Source: Homarus americanus (lineage: Eukaryota; Arthropoda; Malacostraca; Decapoda; Nephropidae). Taken from it: DNA of 64,000 nt. Position 1 is the first letter of the stretch. Each line of letters begins with the position of its first letter. The stretch covers positions 51,001-115,000 of the forward strand of contig NW_024711650.1 of assembly GCF_018991925.1 (NCBI RefSeq). Direction: 5' to 3'. Both the position numbers and the translations under genes were made by a program. The notes beneath the pieces were generated by a model that was given only the letters and a program-made list of their open reading frames with translations, searched no databases and had not been told where the DNA came from. This document shows, in pieces, positions 12,240-22,499 of the stretch.

Positions 12240-12575
12240 TCTATCTAATATACTATAGGAATAGCCGTGTGTCTGTGTGTGTGTCTGTTCTGGGCAGCAG
12301 AAACGGCACAATCGTTTTTCATCAAACTTGGTGGAAAAATCGCAAAAAAATTCGTAGAGTGGAACAAACCTGGTCCCATGTCGATGGTTTCTTTAGGAAG
12401 GCATTAATTAACCATTTTATTTACGCTGGAAAACGATGTCGCTGTATGCTGTCTGCCGGACGGTGGTTGCGCGCTAGCCAAGCACGAGCGTTCGAACTTT
12501 CACGCCTCGGTAGACTGTACCACCGGACTCGCCACCGGGCACGAAGTGCCCACGATCACTTGATATAATACTATT
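12240..12575 (+). repeat. Dispersed repeat, copy 2, with longer 3' part
   Basis: Matches copy 1 (9893-10107) from TATCTAATATACTATAGGA through CCATTTTATTTACGCTGGAA to about 12438. It continues with sequence not shared by copy 1, a GC-rich stretch around 12440-12560. It starts directly at the end of the 21-bp array. Family unknown. Confidence 0.75.
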
Positions 12576-13048
12576 TCAAATTACAGTTGGGATTTTTTTT
12601 TTTTTTTTGCGCACTTGTTTACTTTTTTCTCATAACACAATAGTACATAAAAGGGGAAAACAGTGACGATGACCCATGACAAATGTTATTTAATTTTCAG
12701 TAAATCATAAACACAACAGAAAATTTTGTTTTACAATTTACTTACTATCAAACATAAAACTTCCTGAATAATAAACACTAATGACTAGCATCTGCAGCTA
12801 TAGTAGAGACTTTGGCTCATATCACACTTGTGTTTACATTTTATTTCCATTGTAATAATGCTGTAAATTTCAAAGCAAAGGTTATTTACAGTTAATACAT
12901 ACCTAATAAAATTGTATGCATACACCATACATGATAAAATAAAGAAAATACACTTTTATATTGAAAAACATAATAATTCTCACATAATAATAAAAAATAA
13001 ATTACATTCAATCTTCGTAAAATAAATTAAAGCTCCATTTTCTTTCCT
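12576..13048 (-). other. AT-rich 3' flank of the hAT transposase remnant
   Basis: Read on the minus strand this follows the transposase stop codon, so it is most simply the old 3' untranslated region of the transposon. There is a poly(T) run on the plus strand at 12592-12608. No other coding remnant seen. Confidence 0.55.
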
Positions 13049-13249
13049 TTATGGCTTTTTTTGCTGTTGTGTTTCATTAATCAGCTCATCCCAAGAAGGA
13101 GTGATCTCTTCTTCGAGAGCTACTCGTATCAGTGTGTCAACGTCCAGAAGGCAGTTCCTTTTTTTTTTTTTGACATCGATAAGAGTTAAAAATCCTTTTT
13201 CTGATAATGTAAGCTGTGATCTTACTCTAACCGTTCTAACGAGAGTTAC
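13049..13249 (-). pseudogene. hAT transposase C-terminal fragment (ZBED5/FAM200-like)
   Basis: An uninterrupted 66-codon minus-strand frame without its own start, ending in TAA at 13049-13051. It contains LSEKGFLTLIDVKKKKRN, then LLDVDTLIRVALEEE and a charged tail ending QQQKKP. This is the layout of the extreme C-terminus of hAT transposases of the Buster/ZBED5/FAM200 type, where a (C/S)E.GFS.L...K.K.R..LDV..DLRVAL block completes the dimerisation domain. The run of 13 T on the plus strand is read in frame as the lysine stretch. A TGA at 13250-13252 closes the frame upstream and only about 200 bp separate it from the right terminus, so the N-terminal BED finger and the catalytic core are deleted. 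Confidence 0.8.
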
Positions 13250-13289
13250 TCAGTCAAAGCTTATATTGTGATGTATTGTTCCAGACTTA

Positions 13290-13440
13290 TATATACAGCC
13301 AGATCACCCCTAGTAGTCACCCCAGCCACTTGGGTCATCCCTGGGACACCCCAGCCTACCAGGTCACCCCTGGGTTACCCCAGCCGATCAGGTCACCCCT
13401 GGACCTAGCCTGGGTCACCCCAGGGTGACTAGTCGCCCCG
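13290..13440. repeat. Subterminal GTCACCCCTGG repeats of the hAT element
   Basis: Four to five diverged copies of a roughly 30-bp unit containing AGGTCACCCCTGG and ACCCCAGCC, just inside the right inverted terminus. Similar GGGTCACCCC wording occurs near the left end at 9498-9506. Subterminal motifs of this sort are common transposase contact sites in hAT elements; that role here is an inference. Confidence 0.6.
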
Positions 13441-13454
13441 GTTGAAAAGCACTG

Positions 13455-13462
13455 GTTTAAAT
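13455..13462 (+). repeat. 8-bp target-site duplication, right
   Basis: GTTTAAAT, identical to 9430-9437, immediately after the right terminus CACTG. Confidence 0.92.
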
Positions 13463-13668
13463 CGCCCTTATGTCGTCCTTACGTGACTTTATTATAGAGA
13501 TTTTTCTCCACCGAGAGAAATTTTTTGTATTATTTTTTGTCTTCAAATTTATCTCACAACCTAACCTAACCTAACCTTCCCCTCCACCTCCTTCACTAAA
13601 CCAGTTTATACCAGTGTTTAGCATCCTTGGTGAAGAATGTTGAAGAGGAGATAATTATAATTTAGTTT

Positions 13669-13723
<55 letters not shown>

Positions 13724-14200
13724 ATGATCTTGTGTATATCAGCCATCAGCCAGCCGTGTCATGACTCATAAGGTCTCATGGCTGAACACACGGGTGAGGA
13801 CGAGACGTGCAAGTAGATTGTGTGTGTTGGGGTGGATAGCCCTGAGAAAACCGGATGTTCAGGTGTTGTACTGCTACGCCCTGTTTGAGAGAGAGGGGGT
13901 AGGAGAGGGTGAGAAAGAAAGAGAAAAGATTGTGTGAGAAAGAGAGCGAGAGACGAGAGAGACATTAGTACCCAAAAGACTGACTCGGTGATATTTTTTC
14001 TTACGTCTACAGTAAACAATATTTATTTTTATGTGTTAGCGAGACTGTTGACATTTTCAGTAACACTCCTATAAAGGTCACTAAAGGACACACACTCACA
14101 CACACACACACACTCGGACGTAAAGTCGCATCTAGATTATATGAACTCGGAAAAATATTGAAAGTAAAATATCAAGTAAAAATTAGTATAAAACACAGGA
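13463..14200. other. Unique DNA with (CCTAA)n and (AC)n
   Basis: A short interstitial CCTAA tract (three repeats) lies near 13559-13576. (AC)n runs occur at 13669-13721 and 14088-14113. The region at 13880-13965 is GA-rich. No gene recognised. Confidence 0.55.
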
Positions 14201-14221
14201 CTTGTATCAATATTTGCTTAT

Positions 14222-14288
14222 AGACAGACATACAGACTCAAAAACAGACAGACAGACAGACAGACACAGACAGACAGACAGACAGACC
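14222..14288 (+). repeat. (GACA)n microsatellite
   Basis: Imperfect tetranucleotide run of GACA with a few interruptions. Confidence 0.9.
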
Positions 14289-14454
14289 TACACTTTCTCA
14301 CCATTTCACTTCAAGACAAAATCAATTATAACGATGTATAAGCTAATGATTCTAATGTTAAAGTTGGTCGCCAGGATAAGATAGTCATAGCTGCAAGTAC
14401 CCACATCCTGTATGGCAACGTCACCCGTGTTATTCTTGACCGGGTGTTGGGGTG

Positions 14455-14700
14455 TTGCGTCATCTGTATCCTGGAGTGTGGGGAGGGGGCGGGGGGGGCA
14501 TCAGAAGGGGTGTGGTTGGGCATCAGGTGTGTGTGTGGCTGGGCATCAGGAGTGGATGTGTGTATAGGGGGCATCAAGAGAAGTATGTGTGTGTTGGGAG
14601 CATCAGAGGGGATGTGTATGTGTGGGGGCATAGGGAAGGGATGTGTGTCTGTGTGGGGAGGACATCAGGAGAGGGGGAGGGGATGTGTACAGTACGTGAG
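14455..14700 (+). repeat. GGGGCATCAGGAG minisatellite, decayed
   Basis: Seven or eight irregular copies of a G-rich unit of about 25-32 bp with the core GGGCATCAG(G/A)AG and a TGTGTGT spacer. The frames on either strand follow the repeat. Confidence 0.75.
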
Positions 14701-14805
14701 GTAGGATGTTCATTACTCAGGAGGTGCAGGTGTCAAGGAGTGTTTTTTTTTTAATAATGTTGAGGTGTTGACATTGTGTTAAGTATAGCTTTGACGATTA
14801 TGGCA

Positions 14806-14809
<4 letters not shown>

Positions 14810-14862
<53 letters not shown>
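14810..14862. repeat. (AC)n microsatellite
   Basis: 26 perfect AC steps. Confidence 0.98.
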
Positions 14863-14864
<2 letters not shown>

Positions 14865-15435
14865 ATTGCTATATACAGTATACAGTATATATTATCACTA
14901 CACAAAGGGAAAATCGGCCGAAATAGCCCAAAGGCGAAGTGGCCAGGGGAAAATAATGACCTTGTAGTATCTGAAGCATATTATAAAACTGTAGCCTTAA
15001 CCACATCCCACTGTGTTTGAGTCACCTCTCGTATACAAAAGACGGATCACATGAAGAATAGGCACCCTTGCTTATTCTAACTTTGGAGTAACCACCCAAA
15101 CGTTAACTTAACATAACTTAATAATATAACAGCCTAACTTCTCGTAATCTAACCCAACCCAATCTCCAGGTAGCGTTAAGGTGTATAATAAATCGGGTAA
15201 ACTAATCTTAACCTGATCTCATAATTACCTTATACCGTGCAGACTTCCCACACTGTGTTCTGGGACCCGCCAAATCACGCAAAATGTGTTTTTGAATTTA
15301 TGTTTCTTAGATTTGCCCAAAATTTCTTTTTTTTAGCAAGTTTGGGGAAGAATTATTGATTGACTATGTTAATTTGTATTTGGTAAGCAATCTAAATTTC
15401 TTACTCGCTGACAACTAGCGAAGGAAGACAGGGGC
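14863..15435. other. Unique AT-rich DNA, no gene seen
   Basis: Scattered TAACCTAAC-like words at 15105-15220 may be decayed telomere-type repeat. Nothing else recognised. Confidence 0.5.
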
Positions 15436-16977
15436 ACTGGAGAATTTCCTTCTGTACATGAAGGGGTTGAGAACTTTGCCAGCCTCCTCCGATGGGCTGG
15501 TCACCGTTCCATTCCTCGGACCTCTGGTCATGTAGCTCGCCGACCTGTTCCTTGGTGGTCGGAGGAGTACAGGCAGGCAATTGTTGAGCGGCGCAGAGCC
15601 TGTGGCTGTTACCGGCGTCATATGACGGAATTTTATCATGTGGAATACAAACAGGCCACAGTCCAAGCTTGTCGAGTCTTAAAGCATGCCCGTCGACAGT
15701 CTTTCTCCTCTTGCGTCAATTCTCTAAATGGAAACGTGTGCAGAAAATAGCCAGTTCTCAGGGCAAATGATGGTAGCTCAGTTGCTGCCCCTTAATAAGT
15801 TGCTGAGCTCTTTACCACAGTGGTTGCAGGGGTGTCTTCTATAGCAGCTCGATCTTCAGAATTTCCGCGGGTGTGTAGAGTAGAGGAATCACGCGCCCTT
15901 GATTTTGGAGTGGGACGTGACGAGACATACAAAATCATGTTTTCAATGAATGAAATGAAAACTGCCCTCTCACTCCCTGGAGGTACATCACCAGGGTCTG
16001 ATGATATCCCATTTTCAATGCTCCGTTACCCTGAAGTTGGAGCACAGACCTTTCTATTGGAACTGTATAACAGGACTTGACGAGAGGGTGCCTTCCCTTC
16101 CTTATGGCGGGAGGCTACTGTCCTGCCTTTCAAGAACTTTGGAAAAGAGGGTCTTCACCCGCTAAAATATCGTCCGATAGCTCTGACCTCCTGTATCTAC
16201 AAGTTGTTTGAAAAGATGGCCAACTCGCATTTAGTATACTATTTGGAGAAGAATGCCTTCTTTCATCATTATCAATCTGGCTTCTGGAAGATGTATTCAA
16301 CAACAGATGTTCTTGTTTGTCTGGTGTCCTCGGTCTGTGAGGCATTTGCTCGTTGCCAACATCTCGTCTGTGTTCTATTAGACCGAAAGAAAGCGTGCGA
16401 CACAGCTTGGAGATTTGGCATCCTTAAGAAGATTCACAATTTTGACTTGCAGGGAAATTTACCATCAAATCTACTGGTGGATGCTGATGAGCCACCCCTT
16501 GATCTTCGACGCCAGTATCTCCAGGTTTAGTGTTAGTTTTGCCTCCACCGCCTTCCGCAGTCTGTAAACAACACTTGTGTGGTTGACCTGACTATGTGCC
16601 CATATTACACTCGGCATCCAAGCCTCCCATGACCTTTTGGCTTAAGGGTAAGTGAGATTATGAGTCTTGTTTGTCTTCCTCCTGTTCAGATATGCCCCAT
16701 ACAGTACCTTAATGCCGCTCCGTGGATTCTCCCTCAAGTTTTTGAGTGTTTTAACGAAAGGAAGGACTTAATCCTTCCTTGTGTGGTTCGTTCTCTCTTT
16801 TTTTTTAGAGCATGCCGTCTCTCACAGAGAGACTATCCCTCTTTACGCCGACGGTTCTAAGTCGGATGCAGGGATGGGTTTTGGGGTAATTTTTCCAGAC
16901 TTCTGTCGGAATGGTAGCCTCCCCAGTATGGCATCTATTTTTACGGCAGAGCTTTCGGGCATCTTACTTGCCCTCAA
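15436..16977 (+). mobile_element. Jockey/I-group LINE fragment: linker, partial RT, RNase H
   Basis: Three pieces of one retrotransposon ORF in order. At 15436-15750 the endonuclease-RT linker has VPWWSEEYRQAIVERRRACG and a KHARRQSFSS block. At 15850-16480 are RT domains: SPGSDDIPFSML, WREATVLPF, KYRPIALTSCIYKLFEKM, YQSGFWK.YSTTD and DRKKACDTAWRFGIL. From about 16480 comes the pre-RNase H motif DEPPLDLRRQYL, then at 16845-16976 the RNase H start LYADGSKSDAGMGFG and FTAELSGILLALK. Breaks: frameshifts between blocks, a TGA at 16078-16080 inside the RT, and an internal deletion near 16475 that removes the catalytic YADD region. RNase H places it in the I/R1/LOA side of the Jockey-I group. The element stops abruptly at 16977, where a second LINE begins. 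Confidence 0.88.
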
Positions 16978-17765
16978 GTGAGAAGGACCTAGGTGTGTAT
17001 GTTGACAATGAGCTGAAGTTCTCGGGCCATTGCGAGAAGAAGGTAAATCAGGCAAATAAATTATTGGGTCTTATAAGAAGGTCGTTCAGATATCTAGACG
17101 GTCCGTCCCTTATAACGATCTTCAGGAGTGAATTGCTTCCCCATCTGGAGTACTGTCACCCCATCTGGTCCCCGAGATATGCTAGGGACTGTCAGTTGGT
17201 TGAAAATGTTCAAAGGAGGGCCACCAGACTGGTGCCTGCACTTCGGCACCTCAGCTACCCCGAGAGATTGGAGCGCCTGAACTTGCCTAGCTTATACTAC
17301 AGACGGGCAAGGGGGGACCTAGTTGAGGTGTATAAGCATCTCAGGGGGCACTACTCAGTTGAGTGTCCTTACTTGGAGCTGGCGGACGCTCGCCCCACAA
17401 GGGGTCACAGCTCAAGATTGAAGAAGCCGCAAGTCCAGAAAATCGTGAGGGCAAACTATTTCGGAATGAGGGTTGTAAACTCTTAGAACAATCCACCAGA
17501 GAGTGTTTTGACGGCACCGAGTATGAGCTCTTTCAAGACAAGACTTGACCAACACTGGAGCGGGTTCAGGTACATTCAGGAGCCGGTGCATGCCCAGTAT
17601 TTGCCAACAGTGCGTGACAGAGACGTGACCGATCGCCCGGGCGGCTAGCGAGCCGATCTTTTGGTGAAGAAGTTAAATGAAAAGGAAAAGTAATCAGAGA
17701 CGTGACCGATCGCCCAAGCGGCTAACAAGCCGATCAGTGGCGAAGAGGATAAAAGTAAAAAAAAA
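16978..17765 (+). mobile_element. CR1-like LINE, 5'-truncated 3' end
   Basis: Open from EKDLGVYVDNELKFSGH through the region after the RT palm (NKLLGLIRRSFR, LLPHLEYCHPIWSP, VENVQRRATRLVPAL, YPERLERLNLPSLYYRRARG) to a natural end at 17646-17648. A single TAG at 17484-17486 sits where relatives usually have Trp. This is a different subfamily from the copies at 0.7, 37.9 and 53.6 kb. The 3' tail holds a 77-bp tandem duplication starting CAGAGACGTGACCGATCGCC at 17618 and 17695, the second copy ending in an A-rich run near 17757-17767. The 5' end fuses exactly to the RNase H fragment, so this looks like a truncated insertion into the older LINE. Confidence 0.88.
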
Positions 17766-17767
17766 AA
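17618..17767 (+). repeat. 77-bp tandem duplication in LINE 3' end
   Basis: Two copies beginning CAGAGACGTGACCGATCGCC, alike over the first 45 bases and diverging afterwards. The first copy includes the last codons of the LINE ORF, so part of the coding end was duplicated into the tail. Confidence 0.85.
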
Positions 17768-18797
17768 GTATAGAAGTTCAGTATAATCGATCAAAGTTTA
17801 CATTAATTTAGCGAGTATTCAGACAGTGCATGCAAACAATTTACATAACGGTGCAGGTATACAAATAATACAGCTAGACAATGCAGGCACAGTCAACCAA
17901 AGATGCACTGACCTCACCCTGGGCCTTGTACTCGCAATTTTACCTGGCAATACTTGGTGAAGGGAGGCTGTATGTAATGGGGATTGTGATTGGTGGATCT
18001 ATTTTTGGCTCTATCACTGTCAAGGTAAATATTAAACAAACCAAATGTAACATTTTTATAATAATAAACTATTCATTATTATTTTAGATTACAAGGCCCA
18101 GGGTGGGGTCAGAGCATCTTAGGTTGACTGTACAGTATACACCACATGGTACACAATCGATTAGTCCAATGAGAGCCAATAAAGTCCTCATGGGCTTATT
18201 GATGTGTGGGTAATGAGCGCGGCCGTCAGCCAGGCTGTGATTGATCGGTTTGTGTAGTCTGCTCAAGAAACATGTTAACGTTCCAACCACAATCACAGCC
18301 TGACTGAGAGGTGCTCGCGGGAGTCTAGTGGTTTATAATTGTATTACCTCGGATTCAGGGTGCTATATCATAGAAAACGTTGAGTCTCGTCTCATTTTTT
18401 AGGGTTAACTTAAGAATATTTGCCGCTCATACACTACAGGTATTTTCGATTTTATTATTATTATTTTTCAATTACAATAACGTGCTAGTATAAATAATTA
18501 AGATTAGTGGGCACCTACGATACTGGTGCTTTGAGGCTCGTCGCAAAGATTCATCACTCAATTTTGAGGTTTTAAGGTTGGGTTTGTACCTTATCATAAT
18601 TATTCCAGTTACAGTACTTTGTTCAGTAACTTATATTTTGATTCCTCTTATTGATCCTACCTTGTTTTCTGAAGATTTTGTATGCCATTCATTTTTAGAT
18701 TGTGTGTGTTTTTCGTGAAAGAATTGGGTTTTGTTTAACCTTTCCTATACGTTTCCCGACCCTGGAGGTTTCTGTTAAATCTCCTCTCTTACTTCTT
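17768..18797. other. Unique DNA, no gene recognised
   Basis: A frame at 17881-18087 has hydrophobic residues (LYVMGIVIGGSIFGS) and runs past a donor-like CAAG/GTAAAT at 18021-18028, but I cannot link it to any family. The rest is AT-rich. Confidence 0.45.
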
Positions 18798-19171
18798 TCC
18801 TAGAGTGTTAAGTCCTAGAGTGTTAAGTCCTAGAGTGTTAAGTCCTAGAGTGTTAAATCCTAGAGTGTTAAATCCTAGAGTGTTAAGTCCTAGAGTGTTA
18901 AGTCCTAGAGTGTTAAATCCTAGAGTGTTAAGTCCTAGAGTGTTAAGTCCTAGAGTGTTAAATCCTAGAGTGTTAAGTCCTAGAGTGTTAAATCCTAGAG
19001 TGTTAAATCCTAGAGTGTTAAATCCTAGAGTGTTAAGTCCTAGAGTGTTAAATCCTAGAGTGTTAAATCCTAGAGTGTTAAGTCCTAGAGTGTTAAATCC
19101 TAGAGTGTTAAGTCCTAGAGTGTTAAGTCCTAGAGTGTTAAGTCCTAGAGTCCTAGAGTCCTAGAGTGTTA
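18798..19171 (+). repeat. 15-bp minisatellite TCCTAGAGTGTTAAG, block 1
   Basis: About 24 units with virtually no change except at one position: the unit ends in AAG or AAA. Read as the following codon (AGT = S, AAT = N), the 23 units from 18811 run SSSNNSSNSSNSNNNSNN then SNSSS. The last units shorten to TCCTAGAG. The 119-codon frame [10 protein letters not shown] is a product of the 15-bp period, not a gene. Confidence 0.97.
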
Positions 19172-19429
19172 AGTCAGTAAGAGTGGGGCGATTAATTGTA
19201 TCTAATAACAATTGTTCAACCGGTAAGTGTTACAAGAGATACACAATTCAGGTGATGCGATTGTTTTAGGCTTTTGAACCAGACCTTGTGTTTCTATACT
19301 CACTATTGTATCTAATAACCAATATGCTTCTAACTAGTTAGGTAAACGTACCCTAGTAAGTGTGAATTTTCGACATAGAATACACTTATAATGTTTTCTG
19401 TGGCTACAAAATTCACTTATAAACAGTAA
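19172..19429 (+). repeat. Flank of 15-bp array, copy A of larger duplication
   Basis: Shares ordered blocks with 19536-19705: TTGTATCTAATAACAATTGT, TAAGTGTGAATTTTCGACA and ACAAAATTCACTTATAAAC. Copy A has extra internal sequence, including a second TTGTATCTAATAACCA block at 19304. Confidence 0.85.
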
Positions 19430-19535
19430 CTAGAGTGTTAAGTCCTAGAGTGTTAAGTCCTAGAGTGTTAAGTCCTAGAGTGTTAAGTCCTAGAGTGTTA
19501 AATCCTAGAGTGTTAAGTCCTAGAGTGTTAAGTCG
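19430..19535 (+). repeat. 15-bp minisatellite, block 2
   Basis: Seven units of the same TCCTAGAGTGTTAAG family, one of them with the A variant. The array appears to have been copied together with its flank. Confidence 0.95.
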
Positions 19536-19705
19536 TTCCCGAGTGTTAAGAGACATAATTCAGGGGCGATTTTTTAGGCTTTCTTTTGTGTTTCTTCCTA
19601 TTGTATCTAATAACAATTGTTCAACAGTTAGGTAAACGGTAAGTGTGAATTTTCGACAAGAAACATTATATGTGGATACAAAATTCACTTATAAACCAAT
19701 CACAT
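19536..19705 (+). repeat. Flank of 15-bp array, copy B
   Basis: Second, shorter copy of the flank described at 19172-19429, with the same block order. Confidence 0.85.
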
Positions 19706-20633
19706 ATATGACCCTTAAGTAGATGTATTGCCAAGTGTCGAAAGAGTCAACCCAGGGTGTCAGTCACGTGAGCCTGGCTGGAGTCACATCACATTAACAG
19801 GTCGAGACAGGACATTGATGAACCAGTTATGTTTTGACCACAAGATGGTTGGTTATATTACTAGTACTGACTCACACCACATGGCGTCCTAATCTGTACT
19901 ATTAACTACTGATACTTTTATTGCCACTCCTCCTAACCACTAATACCTATTACTTATACTTATTGCTTACTAATACTACTAATTCCTACCACTATTCCTT
20001 ACCACCACTACTACCTCATATTTCTATTACTGTTTTCTACTATATATTAACACTACTTGCCACTGTTAATTTCCCTGCCCTGCTATTTACTTAAACTACT
20101 AGTACTATTGATAAGCATAACGGGTAGAACAAGAAGCGTGACGGGACACCACGCTTGACCCCCTGTTTACCAATAGGAAATATGACAGAAATATAATAAC
20201 AGTGGGTTGGTAAATACACTGACGAGGCACGAGAAAAAAAAAAGTCCTCACTCGCAAAAATCATTCCTTCGTCAAATCAGAAAAGACTGGCATACATCCC
20301 TCACACTTTAGTAGCTACTTCCACCAGTAAGGTGAGGAAGGGCATAAGTTTAGGTTGGGAACAAAAAAGTAGAATTGACTGAAAACGTACACAGTAACTT
20401 TGTTGAATAGTGATTTAATGTCACACACACGCACGCAAGCCTGGCCACGCCACACCCAACCACGCCACACAGGAATGTATATAACCTTTACGAGCTGAAA
20501 ATGTTACGACGCATCCAAATTGACTCGTAAGGCATAACTTTCATCCGTAAAATAACACCGGAAAAAGACTATCTCAGCTGCCAGAGGACGTGACCTTTCC
20601 TGTGTTGGCTGGTAACTTTGTCAATAATACAGA

Positions 20634-20668
<35 letters not shown>

Positions 20669-22117
20669 ATGATGAAGTACCGTTCAATACGAGGAATGCG
20701 GACTTGTCGTAGCTAAGGTGACGGTGGTGGTGGCGGTTGGTGACGGTAATGGCGGCGGTTGGTGACGGTAATGGCGGTTGATGGCGGTGTCTTGATAGCT
20801 GAGAGTCCCTTAGTGATCAAAGTGGAAGGAAAACAATCATGGATGCTATGAATAGTTACCTTAACGTCATTAACAGTGTATGAGACTCCTGTACACCTTC
20901 CCCATACTGTACAATATCTCAAACTGGCCCCTGATGTACACTTCATATCTGTTTGTAAGAGAGAACAGGAATGATGTTAGGCACGCGGGAAGTAGATGGT
21001 CAACCCTCCCTCTTGCGGTAGTTGATTCGCTGCCTGACGGGACTTGCACGGTACTTGGTGTGTGGGAAGGTCTGTACAGGTGCTGGGGGTGAGGAATCTG
21101 AAGGTGCATCTCTCTTTCTCTTTTGTTTTTCTCTCTCGTTTGTCTCTTTCTCGCTATCCTACATGAACCTTTGTTATCGCCTCTTATATCTGCATTGAAT
21201 TATCTAAATCTTTTACATAAACAAAATAAAAGTCTTTTGTGGGTCGCCGATACAGTTGACAGTGTATCCGGGTGTGACGACCTTTGATGTGTCTGGCGGT
21301 AGCTGTAGCACTCGCCTCCTGACCCAGATATTGCCGGTTCGAGTTCATTTGCTGGTCACTGAATTAGGCACTCCCAGTCGACCCAGTTGCAGAATGGGTA
21401 CCAATAGCTTTACAATTAGGGAATTGAAAGCCGTTTGAGTCTAGTGCCGATCCTTGTGTATCAGAGGCTTCTTGGGTGTATTGATATACTATAGTGTGTA
21501 CGTGTGTGCGCGCGCGCACCTTTATCCAGCAAAAATTGACTGAATAAGCGACAGAGGATGACTGAGTTCTTGCCCAGGTAATTTTGAGGTAAAATACGTA
21601 TATAAGCTGCAGGTAAGGCGGCTGATGTTTGTGTTTTGATCCAACACAAAACCTTTCCTTCCACATAATGTAACCAGAGTCGGCAAGATGAGCTGTAAAC
21701 ACACACACACACCTCAAGCGGTAGTTCATTAACTTAGTATTTAATATAATTCCCTCAATTTTTAATCTTATATATTTTCAAATCAAGTGTGGGATTTTAA
21801 GATTAATTTGGTCTGGAATTTGTATTATGTTAACAATGTAATCATGTAGTAGTACGAGGGGAGAGGGTGGTGAAACATGGTGTGGTTGTCAGGCAGGGTT
21901 CAATAGGTGTTAACATGCCAAGGCTTCCTTCCCTCCCGCCCACATAGTGAAGCCCCGCTGATGACACACACACAGTCTCTCTCTCTGTCTCTCTTGTCTC
22001 TCTTTCTTTCACTATTATCTCTCTCACTATACATGTTTATTTCCTCATTAACACTCACCCTGTATACACATATTATGACGTAATCGTAACCATACTTTAC
22101 CTTCACTTGGACTGGAC

Positions 22118-22175
<58 letters not shown>

Positions 22176-22496
22176 ATACAGTAAATAATCCATTAATTGC
22201 ATTCTTGTGTTTATTCTTGATTGTCCTTAGTCTTGTTTATTGTTTATATACTTGTACTGTTTGTCTATGTTAGGTCAATGTGTCCGAGTGTGTGTTGAAC
22301 AGATATGAACTTTGTATGATGGAATTGAATGTCTCCTTATCTCTTTGTTTGAACTTAATATGAACTTAATATGAACTTAATATGAATTTTAGTGAATGAA
22401 TATCTATCGTCAGTTAAGGTGTGCCGTAGCTGTCGTGGTTGACCAGCAGGTTGGCTATATAGTCATGAACAGCGGAAGGTGTGTGGATATGTACTG
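19706..22496. other. Mostly unique DNA with microsatellites
   Basis: 19880-20110 is a loose TACTAC/CCACTA-rich stretch. 20637-20667 is (GT)n. 20715-20790 has three copies of GGCGGTTGGTGACGGTAAT. 22119-22172 is (AC)n. 21961-22025 is CT-rich. No host gene recognised; a SINE-like segment at 21285-21440 is listed separately. Confidence 0.5.
21285..21440 (+). mobile_element. Decayed tRNA-derived SINE-like segment
   Basis: GCGGTAGCTGTAGCACTCGC resembles a pol III A box, and 39 bases later GGTTCGAGTTC (21338-21348) resembles a B box. A tail of CCCAGTTGCAGAATGGGTACC follows. The A box is poor and no target duplication is visible. A weakly similar segment lies at 50968-51060. Confidence 0.45.
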
Positions 22497-22499
22497 ATG

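Noticed and set aside
9893..12438. The two direct repeats as LTRs of a retrotransposon
   Set aside because: No TG...CA ends, primer-binding site, polypurine tract or gag/pol remnant between them, and the (GT)n lies inside each copy.
15415..15666. 83-codon minus-strand frame
   Set aside because: Antisense shadow of the Jockey/I-type linker region, whose plus-strand motifs (PWWSEEY...RRQSF) are diagnostic.
17881..18087. Host membrane-protein exon (LYVMGIVIGGSIFGS, then a donor-like GTAAAT)
   Set aside because: No recognised family, frame runs through the donor, and composition matches the surrounding AT-rich DNA.
18805..19164. LSPRV pentapeptide-repeat protein
   Set aside because: A 15-bp tandem repeat gives a 5-residue period by arithmetic; the second block and flanks have no supporting frame or start signals.
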